Origin: CAWEYO01 sp963813315
Lineage (GTDB): Bacteria > Pseudomonadota > Alphaproteobacteria > Rhizobiales > Rhizobiaceae
Reading direction: 5' to 3'
NCBI GenBank assembly: GCA_963813315.1
Contig: CAWEYO010000018.1
Coordinates: 186,001-250,000 of the forward strand
DNA length: 64,000 nt
Positions 17,100 to 25,857 of the stretch are shown here, one piece after another. A program made the translations under genes and the position numbers. The notes under the pieces were generated by a model. It searched no databases. It had not been told where the DNA came from and was given only the letters and a program-made list of their open reading frames with translations. Each line of letters begins with the position of its first letter. Position 1 is the first letter of the stretch.

Positions 17100-18021
17100 T
17101 CATTTCCCCGCCAGAATATCCCTGATCAGGCGCTGGCAGCGTTCCGCCATGAAGTCGAGCAGCAGGCGGACTTTCGGGTCCTGGAATTTCTTGTGGGGAT
17201 AGACAGCGGCAAACTGCACGGGTGTCGGAGGCGTCTCAGGCAGTATCACCTTCAGCCGGCCGTCCCGGATATAGGGCTCGACCTCGAAGCGCGGCTTGTT
17301 GACGATGCCCCGCCCTGCCAGCGCCCAACCGGTCAGCACATCGCCATCGTCTGAATCGAACGGCCCGTGAACCTCGAATTTCGCCGGTCCCGCCGGTGTC
17401 CTGAGCGTCCAGAAGTATTCCTTGAGTTCCTGGAAAACGCAGCATCAGGCAATCGTGCCTGCTCGCGACAAGCTCGTTCGGATCGGCCGGTTCGCCGCGC
17501 GCCTCGACATAGGCCGGTGCCGCGGCCAGCACGCGTTCGCATTCCATGATGCCGCGCATGCGGAGGCTGGAATCCTCGATCAGGCCGAGACGGAACGCGA
17601 CGTCGATACCCTCCTTCATGATGTCTACGTTGTGGTCCGAAAGCCTCAGCCGAACTTCGATATCCGGATATTTGTCGTGAAATTCGGGAATCCCCGAAGC
17701 GATCAACCGCCGCCCAAGCCCGAGCGGCGCCGTCACGCGGATCGAGCCTCGCGGCTGGCCGGACAATGCGCTGACCGCGGCCTCCGCCTCCACGATGGCC
17801 TCGAGAACCTGTTTTGCGCCGCTGTAGAAGACCGTTCCCTGTTCAGTGGGCATCAACTGCCTGGTCGTGCGATTGAAGAGGCGGACGCCGAGGTGCTTTT
17901 CCAGTTCCTTGATGCGGTTGGAGGCAACGGCCGGCGAAATGCGCATGTCCCGCCCCGCAGCCGAAAGGTTGCCCAGTTCAACGACGCGGACGAAAACGGC
18001 AATGTTGTCGAGATAGGACAT
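17100..18021 (-). pseudogene. LysR-family regulator, frameshifted
   Basis: The N-terminal helix-turn-helix is clear (LGNLSAAGRDMRISPAVASN), followed by the effector domain (GSIRVTAPLGLGRRLIASGI). The frame is lost at a TT pair at 17422-17423. Dropping one base gives TQEYFWTLRTPAGPAKFEVH and continues to DVLTGWALAGRGIVNKPRFE, ending at 17100, for a 306-residue protein of normal LysR size. It is divergent from puuD and is the probable local regulator of urate oxidation. It may be truncated and inactive here, or the base is an assembly error. Confidence 0.85.
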
Positions 18022-18150
18022 GCAACCTCAATTCTCCCTTATGATATGGCCAGTATTTTCCAATTTTTTTTGAAAGTCATCGTGTATGTCTCCTCTTTCC
18101 GTCCGGCCCGCAAACAGCAACAATCGGCGTTCGAAGCGCAAGGTGCAGCG

Positions 18151-19368
18151 ATGAATGATTTCGCGATTTTCTGGGATTGGCTGAATTTTGGCGTGCGCTG
18201 GCTGCATGTCGTGACGGGCATCGCCTGGATAGGCTCTTCATTCTATTTCGTGGCGCTCGACCTTGGCCTTCGCCAGCGTCCCGGCCTGCCGCAGGGCGCC
18301 TATGGCGAGGAATGGCAGGTTCATGGGGGCGGCTTTTATCACATCCAGAAATATCTGGTGGCGCCGGCGCAGATGCCGGAGCATCTGACCTGGTTCAAGT
18401 GGGAATCCTACGCCACCTGGCTGACCGGCTTCGCGCTGCTCTGCGTGGTGTACTACGCGGGCGCCGATCTCTATCTGATCGATCGCAATGTACTCGACGT
18501 TTCCCCGACCGTCGCAATACTGATTTCACTCGCCTCGCTCAGCGTCGGCTGGCTGGTTTACGACTTCACCTGCAAGTCTCCGCTCGGCAAGAGCGATACG
18601 CTGCTGATGCTGGTGCTTTACGCTGTGCTGGTGTTCATCGCATGGGGCTATACGCAGCTCTTCACCGGACAGGCGGCCTTCCTTCATCTCGGCGCGTTCA
18701 CGGCGACGATCATGTCCGCCAACGTCTTTCTCGTGATCATCCCGAACCAGAAGAAGGTCGTGGCAGACCTCATCGCAGGGAAGGATCCCGATCCTGCGCT
18801 CGGCAAGCAGGCCAAGCAGCGCTCCCTGCACAACAACTACCTTACGCTGCCTGTCCTCTTCCTGATGCTGTCGAACCACTACCCGTTGGCATTCGGTACC
18901 GAGTTCAACTGGGTGATTGCGTCGCTGGTGTTCATCATGGGTGTACTGATCCGGCACTATTTCAACACGGTGCACGCACGCAAGGGCAACCCGGCCTGGA
19001 CATGGCTCGCCGCCGGAATTCTCTTCATCGTCATCATGTGGCTGTCGACAGTACCCAGCGTGCTGACCGGCGAACAGAAGGCGTCCGCCGCAAGCCAGGC
19101 TTTCGTCGCTTCGGCACACTTCCCCGCCGTCCGCGACACCGTGCTTGGCCGCTGCGCCATGTGCCACGCGGCCGAGCCTTCCTATGAGGGCGTACATCAA
19201 GCGCCGAAAGGCGTGATCCTCGAATCCGATGGCTCGATTGCGGAGCACGCGCGCGAAATCTACCTTCAGGCTGGCCGCAGCCACGCAATGCCGCCGGGCA
19301 ATGTTACCGCTGTCACGCCCGAAGAGCGGGCGCTCATCGTCACCTGGTTCGAGCAAGCGCGGAACTAG
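18151..19368 (+). CDS. puuD: Membrane urate hydroxylase with C-terminal cytochrome c domain
   Basis: A 405-residue inner-membrane protein that oxidises urate to 5-hydroxyisourate, passing electrons to the respiratory chain instead of directly to oxygen. About eight transmembrane segments carry conserved His/Trp clusters (VRWLHVVTGIAWIGSSFYF; EEWQVHGGGFYHIQKYLV). The C-terminus is a cytochrome c with CAMCH (Cys335, Cys338, His339). ATG 18151 is chosen because the protein family starts MNDFAIFWDWLNFGVRW; the open frame extends upstream into antisense lysR. It replaces a soluble uricase, none of which is seen. Confidence 0.92.
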   Translation: MNDFAIFWDWLNFGVRWLHVVTGIAWIGSSFYFVALDLGLRQRPGLPQGAYGEEWQVHGGGFYHIQKYLVAPAQMPEHLTWFKWESYATWLTGFALLCVVYYAGADLYLIDRNVLDVSPTVAILISLASLSVGWLVYDFTCKSPLGKSDTLLMLVLYAVLVFIAWGYTQLFTGQAAFLHLGAFTATIMSANVFLVIIPNQKKVVADLIAGKDPDPALGKQAKQRSLHNNYLTLPVLFLMLSNHYPLAFGTEFNWVIASLVFIMGVLIRHYFNTVHARKGNPAWTWLAAGILFIVIMWLSTVPSVLTGEQKASAASQAFVASAHFPAVRDTVLGRCAMCHAAEPSYEGVHQAPKGVILESDGSIAEHAREIYLQAGRSHAMPPGNVTAVTPEERALIVTWFEQARN

Positions 19369-19372
19369 CGCC

Positions 19373-20695
19373 ATGAACGAAACGCTTCTCAGAGGGCGCA
19401 CGCTCACTTTTCTTCGCTGGCCGGACAGTGTGGAAGACCATAGCGCCTATCGCTATGAGGAAGACGGAGGCTTACTCGTTCGTGAAGGCAGGATCGTTGC
19501 GGCTGGCCCATACGCCGATGTGGCTCGGCAGGCGCGCGAGGACGCGACGGCAATCGATCATCGGCCGCACCTTTTGCTGCCCGGTTTCATCGATGCGCAT
19601 GCGCATTTTCCGCAAATGCAGATCATCGCCTCCTACGGCGCCGAGCTGCTCGACTGGCTCAACAAATACACGTTCCCGGAAGAGACAAAATTCAACAACA
19701 CGCAGCACGGCCGCCGTATCGCCCGGCTGTTCCTCGATGAGCTGGTGCGCCACGGCACAACCACTGTGGCTGCCTATTGCTCGGTGCACAAGGAATCGGT
19801 CGAAGCCTTTTTCGCGGAGGCGCACAGCCGCAACATGCTCACCATCGCCGGAAAGGTGCTGATGGACCGCAACGCGCCGGACGGCCTGCGCGATACGCCG
19901 CAATCGGGGTATGACGACACCAAGGCGCTGATCAGGGAATGGCATGGCAAAGGGCGTCAGCTTTATGCGGTGACCCCCCGTTTCGCCATCACGTCCACGC
20001 CTGAACAGATGGAGATGGCGGGAGCGCTGATGCGCGAACATCCCGATCTGCACATGCAGACGCACCTTTCGGAGAACCACGCCGAGATCGCGTTGACGAA
20101 GGAGCTCTATCCCTGGTCGCGGGACTACACGGATGTTTACGAGCATTATGGTTTGCTTGGCCCGAGGGCGCTGATCGGACACTGCATCCACCTTTCCGAA
20201 CGCGAGGCCGATGCGCTGTCGGACAGCCGGGCGGTTGCAGTGTTCTGCCCTACTTCGAACCTCTTTCTGGGTTCCGGCCTCTTCGACTACCAGCGCTACC
20301 GGCGGCGCACCAAGGCGCTGCGCATAGCGGCGGCGACGGATGTCGGCGGAGGCACGAACTATTCCATGCTGCGCACGATGGATGAGGGTTACAAGGTGAT
20401 CGCGCTCAATGGCGAGAAGCTCAATCCTTTCGCGGCCTTCTGGCAGATCACGCGCGGCAATGCCGAGGCACTTTCGATCGCCGATAAAGCGGGCACGCTT
20501 GATTCCGGCACCGATGCCGACATCGTCGTGCTCGATTCGCGGGCGACCCACGCGATGCGCCTGCGCATGGAAACGGTGGCGACGCTTGGCGAGGAATTGT
20601 TCGTCCTGCAGACGCTCGGCGACGACCGCGCGGTGAGAGAGGTATATGTTGCCGGCAGCCCTGCAAAAAGCGCGATGACGGGCGGCGGCGCATAG
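19373..20695 (+). CDS. guaD: Guanine deaminase
   Basis: A 440-residue amidohydrolase converting guanine to xanthine. The zinc site begins with PGFIDAHAHFPQMQ near residue 70. Further signatures are MQTHLSENHAEI (second histidine pair), LIGHCIHLSEREADAL and AAATDVGGGTNYSML. It follows puuD by 4 bases, so both are probably one operon. Its TAG overlaps the first base pair of a tandem repeat array. Confidence 0.93.
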   Translation: MNETLLRGRTLTFLRWPDSVEDHSAYRYEEDGGLLVREGRIVAAGPYADVARQAREDATAIDHRPHLLLPGFIDAHAHFPQMQIIASYGAELLDWLNKYTFPEETKFNNTQHGRRIARLFLDELVRHGTTTVAAYCSVHKESVEAFFAEAHSRNMLTIAGKVLMDRNAPDGLRDTPQSGYDDTKALIREWHGKGRQLYAVTPRFAITSTPEQMEMAGALMREHPDLHMQTHLSENHAEIALTKELYPWSRDYTDVYEHYGLLGPRALIGHCIHLSEREADALSDSRAVAVFCPTSNLFLGSGLFDYQRYRRRTKALRIAAATDVGGGTNYSMLRTMDEGYKVIALNGEKLNPFAAFWQITRGNAEALSIADKAGTLDSGTDADIVVLDSRATHAMRLRMETVATLGEELFVLQTLGDDRAVREVYVAGSPAKSAMTGGGA

Positions 20696-20860
20696 AGCAT
20701 CGGACCCGAAAGTGGGAACCGGTTTCGGGAAAATCCGATGCTTGAACCAACAGAGCATCGGACCCGAAAGTGGGAACCGGTTTTCGGGAAATCCGATGCT
20801 TGAACCAACAGAGCATCGGACCCGAAAGTGGGATCCGGTTTTCGGGAAAATCCGATGCTC
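20694..20860. repeat. Three tandem copies of a 58-base palindromic repeat
   Basis: Units start at 20694, 20752 and 20810. Each reads AGAGCATCGGACCCGAAAGT and then GGGAACCGGTTTTCGGGAAA, ending ATCCGATGCT, so each can fold (AGCATCGGA with TCCGATGCT). Copies differ by single bases (GGAACC or GGATCC; run lengths of T and A). The array starts at the guaD stop and ends about 20 bases before the next gene. Single or partial copies are at 32491-32508 and 56569-56618. Confidence 0.93.
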
Positions 20861-20882
20861 AAACGGAAAAGCGGAGCAGAAA

Positions 20883-21389
20883 ATGGGCACTTCGGAGGAC
20901 ATCGCAAGGATTGCCGAGCAGGAAGCCGCGCTGGTCTTCGACCGCTTCGACGAGGCAACGGCCTTTGCCATCGGATCACTGATCCGCAATCGGGCGCTCA
21001 AGGAAAAGCTCCCGATCGTCGTGGATATCCAGCTCTGGGACCGGCCGCTTTTCTACGCCGCCCTGCCCGGTTCGACCTCGTCCAATACGGACTGGGCGCG
21101 CCGCAAGCGCAACGTCGTCAAAATGTTCCACAAGAGCACCTACCGAATGGTGCTGGAACAGGGACGCGAGGACAAGACCTTTCCTCCGGGATCCGGGCTG
21201 AGGTCCGATGAGTTCGTGCTTGCCGGCGGCGGCTTTCCGGTCAGGGTCAAGGCCGTGGGCGCGGTCGGCGTCATCGCTGTATCGGGTCTGCCGCAGCGGC
21301 AGGATCACGAGGTCATCGTCGCGGCGTTGTGCGAACACCTTGGACTGAGCAGGCAGACGCTTGCCTTGCAGGCGGTAAGCGGCTCCTAA
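20883..21389 (+). CDS. UPF0303 / heme-degrading-domain family protein
   Basis: A 168-residue GlcG/HbpS-like protein of the UPF0303 type. It has EEAL-like helices at the start (IARIAEQEAALVFDRFDEA), then PIVVDIQLWDRPLFYAALPG, a WARRKRNVVKMFHKSTYRM segment, FVLAGGGFPVRV and VGAVGVIAVSGLPQRQDHEV. The function of the family is not settled; HbpS relatives bind heme. ATG 20883 is preferred because the open frame upstream only translates the tandem repeats. It sits between guaD and glycerate kinase and may belong to their unit. Confidence 0.78.
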   Translation: MGTSEDIARIAEQEAALVFDRFDEATAFAIGSLIRNRALKEKLPIVVDIQLWDRPLFYAALPGSTSSNTDWARRKRNVVKMFHKSTYRMVLEQGREDKTFPPGSGLRSDEFVLAGGGFPVRVKAVGAVGVIAVSGLPQRQDHEVIVAALCEHLGLSRQTLALQAVSGS

Positions 21390-21417
21390 AGTATCTTGGG
21401 CAGGATGGGGCAACTGC

Positions 21418-22683
21418 ATGCTTGAATTCGAAACGAAACAGTTTCTGGTCTCCATCTTCGACGCTGCCGTCCGGGCAGCCGATCCCGAACTGACAATCCG
21501 CGATCACCTGCCTGCCAGGCCTACCGGCCGCACGATCGTCGTGGGTGCGGGCAAGGGGTCGGCGCAGATGGCGCAGGCGCTTGAGAAGGCGTGGAACTCA
21601 CCCCTGGAAGGCCTGGTGGTGACCCGCTACGGATATGGCGCGAGATGCGAGAGGATCGAAGTACTGGAAGCCGCGCATCCGGTGCCCGACGAGGCCGGGC
21701 TAACCGCCTCAAGGCGGCTGATGGAGACGGTAGGCGGCTTGACCCCCGATGATCTCGTGATCGCGCTTGTCTCCGGCGGAGGCTCGGCGCTGCTCCCTTC
21801 GCCTCCGCCGGGTCTGGCGCTTGCTGATGAAATCGCGGTCAATGAGGCGCTGCTCGCTTCGGGCGCGCCGATCTCGGCTATGAACACGGTGCGCAAGCAC
21901 GTCTCTTCCATCAAGGGCGGAAGGCTTGCGGCAGCGGCCTGGCCGGCGCGGGTCGTCTCATTGGTCGTGTCAGATATTCCCGGCGACAATCCGGCGCTTG
22001 TTGCGTCCGGACCAACCGTGCCGGATGCGAGCACGCGCGCGGATGCACTCGCCATTGTTCACGCTTATGCCATGAAGCTGCCCGCGAGCGTTATGGCGCA
22101 TCTAGAATCGTTTGCGGCAGACGCCCCACGACCTGATGACCAGAGGTTTGCGCGCAATGAGGTCCATATGATCGCTTCTTCTGCCGTTTCACTCGAGGCG
22201 GCGGCCGCGCAATCGCGCGGGCGTGGCATCGAGCCGGTCATTCTCTCCGATTCCATCGAAGGCGAGGCGCGTGACGTGGGCTCGGTCCATGCCGCGATCG
22301 CACGCGAAGTGGCAGCCCGAGACCGGCCGTTCCGGAAACCGGTGCTGGTGCTCTCGGGCGGCGAGACGACAGTCACGCTTCGCGGCAAGGGCAAAGGCGG
22401 CCGCAACAGCGAGTTCCTGCTGGCCTTCGCCCTAGGTGTCGACGGTATACCCGGCATTCATGCGCTGGCGGCGGACACCGATGGCATCGACGGATCGGAA
22501 GACAATGCGGGGGCCTTCGCGGATGGAACCACGGTTAGCCGCATGAGGCTCGCCGGGATCGACGCCAAGGCGATGCTTGCCGCAAACAACGCGTGGACCG
22601 CGTTCAATGCCGTTGGCGATTTATTCGTGCCCGGCCCGACCGGGACGAACGTCAATGATTTGCGGGCGATTTTGGTGCGTTGA
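21418..22683 (+). CDS. Glycerate kinase, type 2 (TtuD/GckA family)
   Basis: A 421-residue kinase of the MOFRL family. It has TIVVGAGKGSAQMAQALEKA near residue 40, VIALVSGGGSALLPSPP near 118, MNTVRKHVSSIKGGRLAAAA and, in the C-terminal domain, GGRNSEFLLAFAL and LAADTDGIDGSEDNAGAF. It phosphorylates D-glycerate to 2-phosphoglycerate. Placed after the purine genes, it lets glyoxylate released by AllA enter central metabolism through tartronate semialdehyde and glycerate; the two enzymes making glycerate are not in the window. Confidence 0.9.
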   Translation: MLEFETKQFLVSIFDAAVRAADPELTIRDHLPARPTGRTIVVGAGKGSAQMAQALEKAWNSPLEGLVVTRYGYGARCERIEVLEAAHPVPDEAGLTASRRLMETVGGLTPDDLVIALVSGGGSALLPSPPPGLALADEIAVNEALLASGAPISAMNTVRKHVSSIKGGRLAAAAWPARVVSLVVSDIPGDNPALVASGPTVPDASTRADALAIVHAYAMKLPASVMAHLESFAADAPRPDDQRFARNEVHMIASSAVSLEAAAAQSRGRGIEPVILSDSIEGEARDVGSVHAAIAREVAARDRPFRKPVLVLSGGETTVTLRGKGKGGRNSEFLLAFALGVDGIPGIHALAADTDGIDGSEDNAGAFADGTTVSRMRLAGIDAKAMLAANNAWTAFNAVGDLFVPGPTGTNVNDLRAILVR

Positions 22684-22752
22684 GTAATATCACTCACCCG
22701 AACGTGCGCTGCGCCGGTTCTCCAAAGTAATACGAATTTCGGATTCGCCACA

Positions 22753-23040
22753 CTAGTTGGATGTTGAAATCGTGCATTGAAATTCGTGCTTTACGCAAGC
22801 AATTGACGGCGTTGAACACGAGACATCGCCGTCAACCACGGTACAAACAGAGCATCGATCTGTAAAATCGGTACAGGATGGATTGTTCTGAACGAACTCC
22901 TCTATCGATCCCTGACGCGGCAAGGATTTTTTGTCATATGAATTTTCAATCTTCTCGAAGGGGATGTCGGCAGAGTGCGCGTTTATAAGTAGTGCCCATT
23001 GAAGAAGCGCTCCAAGCAAGAACCCCCCGACAGTCTTCAT
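22753..23040 (-). CDS. Small secreted cysteine-rich protein of unknown function
   Basis: A 95-residue ORF with a clear signal peptide (MKTVGGFLLGALLQWALLIN, cleavage probable after AHS). The mature part of about 72 residues has six cysteines in the order C-x6-C-x2-C-x7-C-x6-C-x6-C, suggesting three disulfides. Its base composition is lower in GC than its neighbours. No family is recognised. It is convergent with glycerate kinase. It may be strain-specific. Confidence 0.55.
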   Translation of the reverse strand: MKTVGGFLLGALLQWALLINAHSADIPFEKIENSYDKKSLPRQGSIEEFVQNNPSCTDFTDRCSVCTVVDGDVSCSTPSIACVKHEFQCTISTSN

Positions 23041-23086
23041 TGTCAGAATATTCTTATGTCACACCACTATGTGATCTTCCCCCGTC

Positions 23087-23117
23087 GAGGCTGCCGCTCT
23101 ATGGCAGCCTCATATTT
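23087..23117 (+). terminator. Hairpin with T-rich tail
   Basis: GAGGCTGCC pairs perfectly with GGCAGCCTC across a 7-base loop and is followed by ATATTTT. It lies between the small secreted protein start and the glutamine-synthetase-like gene end, and looks like a rho-independent terminator on the plus strand, perhaps also ending the minus-strand gene. Confidence 0.55.
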
Positions 23118-23124
23118 TACGGCA

Positions 23125-24513
23125 TCATACTTCGTGCAGGTAGAGATGATAGTCGAGCTCGCTGACCGTGCGGGCGACGCGGACATATTCGGCCTGCTTG
23201 ATGGCCGTGAAGGTGCGGTGCAGGCCCTCGCCGAGCGCGTCCTTGAGGAACGCCGAAGCCTTTGCCGCTTCGATCGCCGAACGCCAGTCGGCAGGCGTGC
23301 CGCCGTTCAATTTGTCTGCGCGCTCATACCCATTGCCGGTCGTTTCCGCGCCGGGATCGAGTTTTTCGTCAAGGCCCTTGGCGATCGCGGCAAGTACGGT
23401 CGCTGCGACCAGATAGGGATTGGCATCGACACCCGCGGGACGGTGCTCGATGCGGCGGCTTTTCACGTCGCTTGCGGGAATGCGCAACGCGACCGAGCGG
23501 TTGTTGACGCCCCATGTCGGGGCGATCGGCGCGTAGGATTGTGCAATGAAACGCCGCCAGGAATTGGCGTGCGGTGCAAACACCAGCATCGATTCCGGCA
23601 TCGTCGCCGCAAGACCGCCGATCGCGTTGAGAAGGACCGGGTTCCATTCGCCGGCGCACTTTTCGGCAAAGATGTTTTCGCCCGCACCGTCCACAACCGA
23701 GACGTGGAAATGCATGCCTGATCCGGCACATTTTTCGATCGGCTTTGCCATGAAGCAGGCCGTGACCCCATGCCGGCGCGCTTGCATGCGCACGAGCCGC
23801 TTGAGCTGGACCAGATCGTCGGCGGCCTTGAGCACATCCTTCCGGTAGTGGAGCGTGAGTTCGTACTGGCCCGGCGCATTTTCTGAAACGAGCGTCTCGA
23901 CGGGAATGTCCTGCGCCTTGGCTGCCGCGTAGATGTCGGAAAACAGCGGCTCCATGCCGTGCAGATGATCGACCGAAAAGACTTCGGTCTTGCCGCTCCG
24001 GCGGCCGTCGAGAACGGCGTTCGCAGCATGCACGCGGCCGTCGCCGTCCCGGTCGTTCCTGAGCAGGAAAAATTCGAGTTCGAAAGCGCCGGCGGGATGA
24101 AGTCCCCTGGCCGCGAAAGCGTCGATTTGCCGCGCCAGCGCATCGCGTGGATCGGACGTCATCGGCTTGCCGTCCAACTGGTACATCGACATGAGCACCT
24201 GTCCGCGCGCCGGGCTGGTGCCGTAGAGCGCCTTCAGCGTTCCGGGGATCGGCCATGCGCGCAGATCGCCGTCGCCCGTATCCCAGATCAAGCCGGTTTC
24301 GTGCACATCCTCGCCGGTGATGTCGAGGCACAGCGTCGAGGTGGGCATGTGGCGGCCGCCCTCGTAAAGGGCCGCAAGCTCGTGCCGGCGAATGATCTTG
24401 CCGCGGCCGACGCCGTTTGGATCCGTCAGTACGATATCAAAAGCCTCGATGTCCGGATGTGCATCGAGGAACGCCTTCGCTTCAGAGGTAGTTGAGCCTG
24501 ATGGTGAATTCAT
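23125..24513 (-). CDS. Glutamine synthetase family protein, probable gamma-glutamylputrescine synthetase-like
   Basis: A 462-residue ATP-dependent ligase of the glutamine synthetase fold. It shows GAFELEFFLL (metal-binding Glu), SENAPGQYELTLHYRKDVLK, GSGMHFHVSVVD, APTWGVNNRSVALRIP and RRIEHRPAGVDANPYL. The pattern matches the PuuA-like subgroup, which glutamylates amines, rather than ammonia-assimilating GlnA (no adenylylation-site tyrosine motif was recognised). ATG 24513 follows AAGGAA; the frame extends upstream without a ribosome site. A gamma-glutamyl-GABA hydrolase lies 6 kb away, consistent with a gamma-glutamylated polyamine or amine route. Confidence 0.82.
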   Translation of the reverse strand: MNSPSGSTTSEAKAFLDAHPDIEAFDIVLTDPNGVGRGKIIRRHELAALYEGGRHMPTSTLCLDITGEDVHETGLIWDTGDGDLRAWPIPGTLKALYGTSPARGQVLMSMYQLDGKPMTSDPRDALARQIDAFAARGLHPAGAFELEFFLLRNDRDGDGRVHAANAVLDGRRSGKTEVFSVDHLHGMEPLFSDIYAAAKAQDIPVETLVSENAPGQYELTLHYRKDVLKAADDLVQLKRLVRMQARRHGVTACFMAKPIEKCAGSGMHFHVSVVDGAGENIFAEKCAGEWNPVLLNAIGGLAATMPESMLVFAPHANSWRRFIAQSYAPIAPTWGVNNRSVALRIPASDVKSRRIEHRPAGVDANPYLVAATVLAAIAKGLDEKLDPGAETTGNGYERADKLNGGTPADWRSAIEAAKASAFLKDALGEGLHRTFTAIKQAEYVRVARTVSELDYHLYLHEV

Positions 24514-24710
24514 GATTTCCTTACCAGTTAATGGCCGCGCTTCTCCCATGCCGCGAGCTTTACTGCAATATGGCCAAGTGCACTGGTAAATCGCTCGGCC
24601 TGTAGTCCGGTCGTCGCGAAGGTACACGAGCATCATGTTGTGGAAGGACGCAATGAGCTCAGCGCGATTCCGCGCAAGGGCAGCTCGACAAGCGCGACTA
24701 ATGTTCTGTG

Positions 24711-24749
24711 CATGTCGTTTCCCAAAAGTGGCACTTTTGGGCGACATCA
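24711..24749. repeat. REP-like hairpin (CATGTCGTTTCCCAAAAGTG family)
   Basis: TGTCGTTTCCCAAAAGTG pairs with CACTTTTGGGCGACA with a small bulge. It lies in the 290-base gap between the glutamine-synthetase-like gene and the WD40 gene; the rest of that gap shows only an ACCAGT/ACTGGT inverted pair near the gene start. Confidence 0.7.
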
Positions 24750-24803
24750 TTGGGCGGCCTCGGCTTCAAGGCCGTTCCCGCTTTGTCAAATGGCGGCCGA
24801 AGC

Positions 24804-25778
24804 CTACCCGGCGATATCTATCACGCCGCAGTCGCCGGCCTCGGTGCCGAAGACCAGGCGGCGGCCCTCGCGGTCCCAGGTCAGGGAGGTGATGGCGCCC
24901 TTGCCTGGCCGCCGCAGCAGAACCTCCTTCTGATCGGCGAGCCGGGCGGCAAGCACCATGCCGTCGGCATAGCCGATGGCGACGATTTCGTCCGCCGGAT
25001 GACAGGCAACGCATGTCACCATCATGTTGCCTCGCGTACCGAGTTCCAGCGGCGCCTTGCCCATCGGGCCGTCCTTGCCGGCAAAGGGCCAGACAATGGC
25101 CGCCGGCGCGCCGGAACTCGCGAGCCAGCGTCCCTTGGCGCTCCAGGACACCGATTTGACCTTGGCCGGATAGCCGCTCATTCGCATATGCTTGCCGTCG
25201 GATAGCTTCCATCCGTGCAGGGCATTTTCCTGCATGGTCGTGACCACGAAATTGCCGTCTGGCGAAAACGTGATGCCTGTATGGGCGCCGTCCCACTTGA
25301 GTTCCAGCGGCTTGCCATCGGCCGCCGGAAAATGCAGCGTCGCGCCATTGTAGCGGGCCACTCCCAGACGCATTCCCCGTGGTGAGAAGGCTATGCCTTC
25401 GACAGAGCGGGAATGCAGGAATTCCCTGGTCCTGCCATCGGCGAAGCGGACATACGCGATGCGTGCGCAGCCAAAGGCAATCGCGCCCTGTGGGCCGCAA
25501 GCGACGCTCGTGATCCATTTGCGGCCAAGCTCTGCCATCGTTTCGCTTCCGCCGCCTGCCTTGGTCGCGCAGACAATGCCGTCTTCTCCAGCGGTAACGA
25601 GCTTGCCCGCTTCGGTATCGGTTGCGGCAGCAAGCAGGCCGTCATGCACCTTCTGCGACTTGTGGCCATGATCGAGCCGATGGATATGCCCGTCGGCCAG
25701 CGCGAAATGGGGGATGTCATCGAGGAATACGGCGGCGATACAGTGTCCATCGAGATCGAGAGGCGCGACTGTGGGCAT
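24804..25778 (-). CDS. WD40 repeat protein
   Basis: A 324-residue beta-propeller protein. Repeated blades contain patterns such as ITSVACGPQGAIAFG, VEGIAFSPRGMRLGVA, HTGITFSPDGNFVVT, VKSVSWSAKGRWLASSG and ITSLTWDREGRRLVFGTE. No signal peptide is seen. It lies 79 bases downstream of a COG0523 GTPase on the same strand; this pairing recurs in related bacteria and suggests a shared job in metal homeostasis, but the molecular role is unknown. ATG 25778 starts MPTVAPLDLDGH. Confidence 0.8.
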   Translation of the reverse strand: MPTVAPLDLDGHCIAAVFLDDIPHFALADGHIHRLDHGHKSQKVHDGLLAAATDTEAGKLVTAGEDGIVCATKAGGGSETMAELGRKWITSVACGPQGAIAFGCARIAYVRFADGRTREFLHSRSVEGIAFSPRGMRLGVARYNGATLHFPAADGKPLELKWDGAHTGITFSPDGNFVVTTMQENALHGWKLSDGKHMRMSGYPAKVKSVSWSAKGRWLASSGAPAAIVWPFAGKDGPMGKAPLELGTRGNMMVTCVACHPADEIVAIGYADGMVLAARLADQKEVLLRRPGKGAITSLTWDREGRRLVFGTEAGDCGVIDIAG

Positions 25779-25857
25779 GGGTCCGAAACGCTGTTTGTGG
25801 TTAGTGTGGCGAGAGGTTTGCGCCAATCGCCGAGGCCGTTGCTTCAACCCGATGCTG

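Noticed and set aside
17422..18150. Long N-terminal extension of the urate hydroxylase
   Set aside because: Lies antisense to lysR and lacks the family start; ATG 18151 fits the membrane topology.
19229..19372. Extended start for guanine deaminase
   Set aside because: The upstream codons overlap the cytochrome domain of puuD; ATG 19373 matches the family start.
20712..20882. 57-residue N-terminal extension of the UPF0303 protein
   Set aside because: It is only translation of the three tandem repeats; ATG 20883 gives the family-length protein.
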